A stretch of DNA of 64,000 nucleotides, from contig RDEW01000003.1 in NCBI GenBank assembly GCA_011109175.1, positions 496,001-560,000 of the forward strand, given 5' to 3'. Each line of letters opens with the position of its first letter. The stretch's first letter is position 1. The notes under the pieces are model-generated. The model was not told the DNA's origin. It was given only the letters and a program-made list of their open reading frames with translations, and did no database searches. A program made the position numbers and the translations under genes. This stretch comes from Dicyema japonicum. Taxonomy: Eukaryota > Dicyemida > Rhombozoa > Dicyemidae. Shown piece after piece: positions 60,360-64,000 of the stretch.

Positions 60360-60495
60360 ATAGCATGCTGATATGCAAGATTTCAAATCCAATACACGTG
60401 CCAGTTTAATCGGGCACCTTCGAGTTTTTACAGGTTGTTTCACTTCTTCATCCTACTACATCTCTGAAAGCCATCTCGCAAGAACGAATCAATGC
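60360..60495 (-). pseudogene. LINE RT scrap, related to 54.5 kb
   Basis: Plus-strand GATTTCAAATCCAATACACG with TGCCAGTTTAATCGGGCACC matches 54540-54600 (GATTTCAGATCCAAACCATA, CGCCAGTTTAATGGCATATC). On the minus strand both encode an IKLA-x-LDLKS segment. Confidence 0.5.
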
Positions 60496-60499
60496 AAGT

Positions 60500-60900
60500 T
60501 TTTTTGGCAGAGAATGTCTCAGGATTTAAATGAAGCAAATTAAGAATTCATATGAAAAGCCCCATCTCTCCTACTGCTTGTATCAGCAAAGTATATTTCC
60601 AAGTTATTGTACCGACGAATATGCCTGTTCTACATGGAGATTCGCTATTCCTTCTACAAGGGTCAAGCTTATGAACTCTTTCAGAGGGAAGATCATGAGG
60701 CATATTCAATCAAAGGGTGGTTCATACGGAAAAATTCAAAACAGCATAAAAAAGTGCACTCCGATAGAATTCTCTGCAGAAATAAAAGAAGACACTTCAG
60801 GAGCATTCGAAGAGAATTCGAGAGATGTTGGAGGTTGTGGATCATTTAATTTAGCGAGTTAATTCTTTCTTTTTTGGGTTTTAAAATAATAATAAATTAA
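60500..60900 (+). pseudogene. LINE C-terminus and 3' end, divergent
   Basis: A frame with RRHFRSIRREFERCWRLW ends at GTGGATCATTTAATTTAGCGAG and a TAATAATAAATTAAAG tail. This is the same layout as other LINE ends here (basic C-terminus, then GGATCAC-like tail, then TAA repeats). No catalytic motif is left. Confidence 0.5.
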
Positions 60901-60904
60901 AGAT

Positions 60905-61535
60905 TTTAAGACTACTAATATTTCTCTTTTTGAAGGTCTCAACACAGACACGTGCGCAATATAAGCACGTCGTCATCTCAACCGAAAAAACCTTGGAAGG
61001 TAGAACCGCTTATATAATTTGGTTGTTCCTTTAGATTTCTTAGAGTTAAACGTGAATTTTCTTAGCAAAGCTTCTCAATGAGAATTAGTCAACAAAATTG
61101 TTTAAACGTGAATTCTGGTTTTCTAGTTAACTTAGTGAACGCAATCCTTATCCGAGACATTGAGTCACTTATACTTGAGTCGACCAGGAGTGCCTTCATC
61201 ATAAATATCAGTATTCGAGTCTTCCACTTTAGGAATTTTACCAGTAAAGAGTAGACCATTTTGGAACTACTCTTGTGAGTATTATCTTCTTTGATATATC
61301 ATTTCCGATCCGTATGAATAAATCCCAAGAGACATACATGGTAAAAAGCTACGAGTTCTTCACTGATGATCCTATGAGTTCTTTCAATTTTGGATGGATG
61401 AGATTTCAACCTAAGCCCTTCGTGCATTCTAAATTTGTTTTGTTTAGAACACCGAGTTTCCGATTTCACCAGATTCCGTCAACGCGTTCATGCTCGCAAG
61501 AATAAGGAAGACAAAGGCACTCATCCGCCATGAAG
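60905..61535. other. intergenic, one unexplained ORF (61275-61505, +)
   Basis: The 76-codon frame has no motif. Its 3' flank (CATGAAGCTAAGTAGA at 61531) resembles 17370 (CATGAAGCTAAATAGA), so a short dispersed repeat may be present. Confidence 0.25.
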
Positions 61536-61539
61536 CTAA

Positions 61540-61795
61540 GTAGAAATTAAATCCAGTGATAGATAAGATGTCTACTGACAAAAAGAGCACGATGCCGACA
61601 TCCTTAGAGATCATAATCCGAAGGAATAACTGAGGAAGTCAGATTCAACATGATCGGAAAAAACCCAATCCCAACGAGATTGTGTAGGATCAAGGGAGGA
61701 GTATCGAGCCAAGCTGAGACCCTGTATTAAATTTGTCGGGATCACTTAGTTTTTTTCCGGTTGAACGGTGGTCTTGGAGTAAAAAATTAAAATTA
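61540..61795 (+). pseudogene. LINE 3'-end fragment
   Basis: AGGGAGGAGTATCGAGCCAA encodes the RE-EYRAK end seen in other copies. TTTGTCGGGATCACTTAGTT then overlaps the stop, followed by CGGTGGTCTTGGAGTAAAAA. GATCAC and GTGGTC can pair. Confidence 0.6.
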
Positions 61796-61989
61796 TTCCA
61801 AAGACCAACGTTAACCAAACTAACTAGCTTCTTGATCTTGACTCGTTCCAGAACTTATCTCCAGGTTACGTTACTTTCTTGTTAACCAGCATTTTTTTCA
61901 CTTCAAGGGATCGTTAATAAATAATAAGGTACATGCAGTCCCAGGATGAGAAAGACATCCTTGGATTTCTGATTTAGCTTTCATGATTG

Positions 61990-62355
61990 ATATTTCAACA
62001 CATCTTTCGAATTTGAATGGCTCACTACAAGGCCAAATAAATTTTGTCATGAACTGAATAGGCATGTTTTTGCATTCATTAAAAAAACTACATTTCTGGA
62101 AACAAAATTTTAAATGGCGCTACAATCCATGTCCCTTCGCTTTCTTATCATAGCAAATATGAATCGTATCAGAAATATACTCAAGTTATTTGCGATTTAA
62201 TTGAAGAATTTGAAAGACGTTTTAATAATTTCAAGGATGCCTTGCCAATCATGAAAGTATTTTCCGCTACTGCAACCGCTCCAGATGAATTTAAAATAGA
62301 GCTCATTGAAATGCAGTCGAGCTCACCGCAATATTTAAGAAAAGTCAACTATTAG
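61990..62355 (+). pseudogene. hAT-family transposase remnant (ZBED/GTF2IRD2-like)
   Basis: Across frameshifts it reads HLSNLNGSLQGQINFVMN, then LHSLKKLHFWKQNF, then LIEEFERRFNNFKDALPIMK and TAPDEFKIELIEMQ. This is the order LNxxLQG - K - EEFxRRFxxF - P-ELI-LQ known from animal hAT-derived proteins such as GTF2IRD2- and ZBED-like transposases. The C-terminal dimerisation region is gone. Confidence 0.65.
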
Positions 62356-62727
62356 AATTTTAGGGTAGAATTTCAATTTTAAAATACCCAAATTTGGTTA
62401 CAAATGCGTATAAAATGCGATTTGGATGAGCGTATGTTTGTGAAGCTCTGTTCAGCAAACTCACGCGGATCAAAGCAAAATTACGCAACCAATTAACTGA
62501 TGGACATCTTATGCAACTCTTACATACGCCGTCATCAAAACTGAGTCCCTGTTTTGAAAGAATAGAAGGAAGCAGATTCAATTCTCACGTTAATTAACAA
62601 TCACCGGCGAGATTCCGCAAATTCAAAACTAATCGGCTTAAAACCGGACAAACGTCCCAATAATAGACGAGATTGAGAAAGGCTAAAACAAAATTAAAGT
62701 CGATAACAAAAATTGAAATTTTACCAA

Positions 62728-63217
62728 TCAAATTTTACGTAGATATTTTTTAAGGTTTTTTACACCGCTTATCAATTCCTTACACTCATACTTGTACATA
62801 TCCAGGCAGGACTCCTTTATAATGTCCTATTTAAATAAAAGACAGCACAACCAGATGAGTGGCAATTTTAAGTTCTAAGAGGTCCAGGAAGTCACTGACA
62901 TTTAAGGATGGATGTTCTGTTTTAAACGACAAGAATGGACACGTTGGATTGTGGCTGATATGCTCGGTCCTATTGGTTATGTGAATCAAATACCAAGGGC
63001 AGTCATTCTTATTCCAATCAGACAATTCAATTTCGCACATAAAGCACTTTGAGGACAAATAGCCTGACATGTAGAAACCTGATGAAGCCATTTTTGTAGG
63101 ATTGTTGACTTCATCGTTGTAAGGCCATGATTTGAAAGATTCAATTCTGTTCTGCAGAAAGCAGTAAAAGAATTCACTATTGCTGAAATTAAGAACAAGA
63201 TCGATGTCCAACACCAT
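62728..63217 (-). CDS. BIRC5: survivin-like BIR-domain protein
   Basis: Three exons joined by introns of 24 nt (62971-62994) and 25 nt (62827-62851) give a 146-residue protein, the size of human survivin (142). The single BIR domain reads RIESFKSWPYND, KMASSGFYMSG, then CFMCEIELSDWNKNDCPW. The zinc ligands Cys58, Cys61, His78 and Cys85 have exactly the survivin spacing (C-x2-C-x16-H-x6-C). SLNVSDFLDLLELKIATHL and a basic C-terminal helix, with no RING, follow. That architecture belongs to survivin, a chromosomal passenger protein that binds phosphorylated histone H3 and recruits Aurora B. Start ATG 63217 is the first in frame. The His-containing segment is restored only when the 24-nt intron is removed, which supports the splice call. 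Confidence 0.9.
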
Positions 63218-63224
63218 AACAAAT

Positions 63225-63530
63225 AATTAGCGGAAATCTATTTATTTTTTAAATTATTTAATAATATATTATTTTCATTAAAATCTCAATATATTATTTC
63301 TGTCCTATAACCGGAATTTTTTATGGTTAACGGAATTTTTTATGGTGTCTTGTGGCTCACCCGAGAAGGTGTTACCCTTTCCGGAAAGGAACCAAAGAGT
63401 CAATAACTTCTCCCTACCTCTTGGGGGTTCCCGTTATCTACGTTACCGTCAATTCTGTCCTATTACCTTTTATGTTGAGGTGGTGACGTCCCTTTTGAAA
63501 GTTATGTCTGAAAAACACGAAAATTGCAAT
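63225..63530. other. upstream region of BIRC5, no gene
   Basis: The first 80 bp are very AT-rich and face the BIRC5 start. A repeated CGGAATTTTTTATGGT (63312, 63330) is the only visible structure. Confidence 0.35.
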
Positions 63531-63534
63531 CTAA

Positions 63535-64000
63535 AGGACTTCTCTCTTAACGTTCACTGTCAGAGGACTCTCTAGGTTTGGAAAAGAAAAAAAAACTTTT
63601 CACAATATAAGATATCAGTCAGATGTCTCCAAGAGACAAAAATATCGAAGGAGTTTGAAGAACAACACGGAAAGTTTAAGTTAATCTTTCTCTCTGGGGG
63701 ATCAAAACAATACGGACTAGGATTCGCTGTAAGAAAGGACCTAGTCCGGCGCATATACCGTTACTGGACTATCAATGAAAGGATTGGGATTTTACAAATA
63801 ACATTGGACGATCATAACTATCATTAACGCATATACCCCACATGGTGGATGGATCAACAAGAAACCCGAGGAGATTGACGACTTTTATGCGAATCTGTCT
63901 GATGTTTATTCCAATTATGCAAATTCAACATTAATATTGATTGCCGGTGATCTTAATGCAAAAGTTGGAAATCGAATCATTATAGAAGAATCATTCATTG
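63535..64000 (+). pseudogene. RTE-type LINE endonuclease domain, cut by window end
   Basis: It begins with SLNVHCQRTL (an NVR-TL start), then ISVRCLQETKISKEFEEQHG (catalytic Glu) and LGFAVRKDLVRRIYRYW. After a 1-nt frameshift near 63820 come IIINAYTPHGGWINKK and LILIAGDLNAKVG (catalytic GDxNAKVG). The YTPHG and GDLNAKVG boxes are typical of RTE/BovB-type endonucleases. The rest lies beyond 64000. Confidence 0.75.

Overview
The window looks like part of a compact animal genome. It holds about a dozen recognisable metazoan or holozoan genes (presenilin, NAE1/APP-BP1, RFC3, PPP4R3/SMEK, a type IV diacylglycerol kinase, survivin, VAP, an E2 enzyme, mitochondrial bS6m, and the cilium proteins DRC1 and CFAP96). 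These sit among decayed non-LTR retrotransposons and tRNA-derived SINEs. The strongest organismal clue is intron size. Wherever protein homology fixes both splice sites, the intron is a GT...AG intron of only 22-26 nt. Introns averaging about 26 nt, together with motile-cilium genes and animal genes, are what is known of dicyemid mesozoans (Dicyema), so that is my best guess. It is an inference, not a proof.

Layout. 0.5-2.6 kb (-): a PDZ protein whose C-terminal half is built from tandemly duplicated exons. 4.3-6.0 kb (-): NAE1. 6.4-9.7 kb: RTE-like remnants, a transposase N-terminal fragment and SINEs. 9.8-10.3 kb (-): bS6m. 11.2-11.8 kb (+): VAP. 12-15.3 kb: minisatellite and a SINE/RT chimera. 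15.4-16.0 kb (-): ubiquitin-conjugating enzyme. 17.7-18.1 kb (-): remnant of an RT-associated nuclease-like domain. 20.5-21.5 kb (+): unrecognised gene. 21.7-23.3 kb: three SINEs. 23.4-24.4 kb (-) and 24.5-25.0 kb (+): CFAP96 and a small membrane protein in a head-to-head pair. 25-27.7 kb: RT remnants. 28.9 kb: tRNA-like SINE. 29.4-30.6 kb (-): presenilin. 30.7-36.4 kb (+): a pile-up of at least five broken LINEs. 36.8-38.0 kb (-): RFC3, with a decayed copy of its own 5' end lying just beyond its 3' end. 38.1-42.7 kb: more LINE pieces and a possible coiled-coil gene. 43.4-45.7 kb (-) PPP4R3 and 45.9-48.0 kb (-) diacylglycerol kinase, head to tail. 49.7-53.1 kb (+): two LINEs. 53.2-53.8 kb: tandem repeats. 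54.3-55.95 kb (-): a LINE ending in a telomere-like tract. 56.1-58.4 kb (-): DRC1. 59.6-60.4 kb: a hAT element with target-site duplication. 60.4-62.4 kb: LINE and hAT scraps. 62.7-63.2 kb (-): survivin. 63.5 kb to the end (+): 5' part of an RTE-type endonuclease.

The cellular genes have unrelated jobs: neddylation, ubiquitylation, replication clamp loading, intramembrane proteolysis, lipid signalling, ciliary axoneme and chromosomal passenger function. There is no operon-like pathway. Eleven of the fourteen better-supported cellular genes lie on the minus strand, while most LINE fragments lie on the plus strand. The most original signals are the tiny introns, the duplicated symmetrical 171-nt exons of the PDZ gene, a 3' stem-loop shared by LINEs and SINEs with compensatory base changes, a SINE/RT chimera present twice, and the partial RFC3 duplicate.
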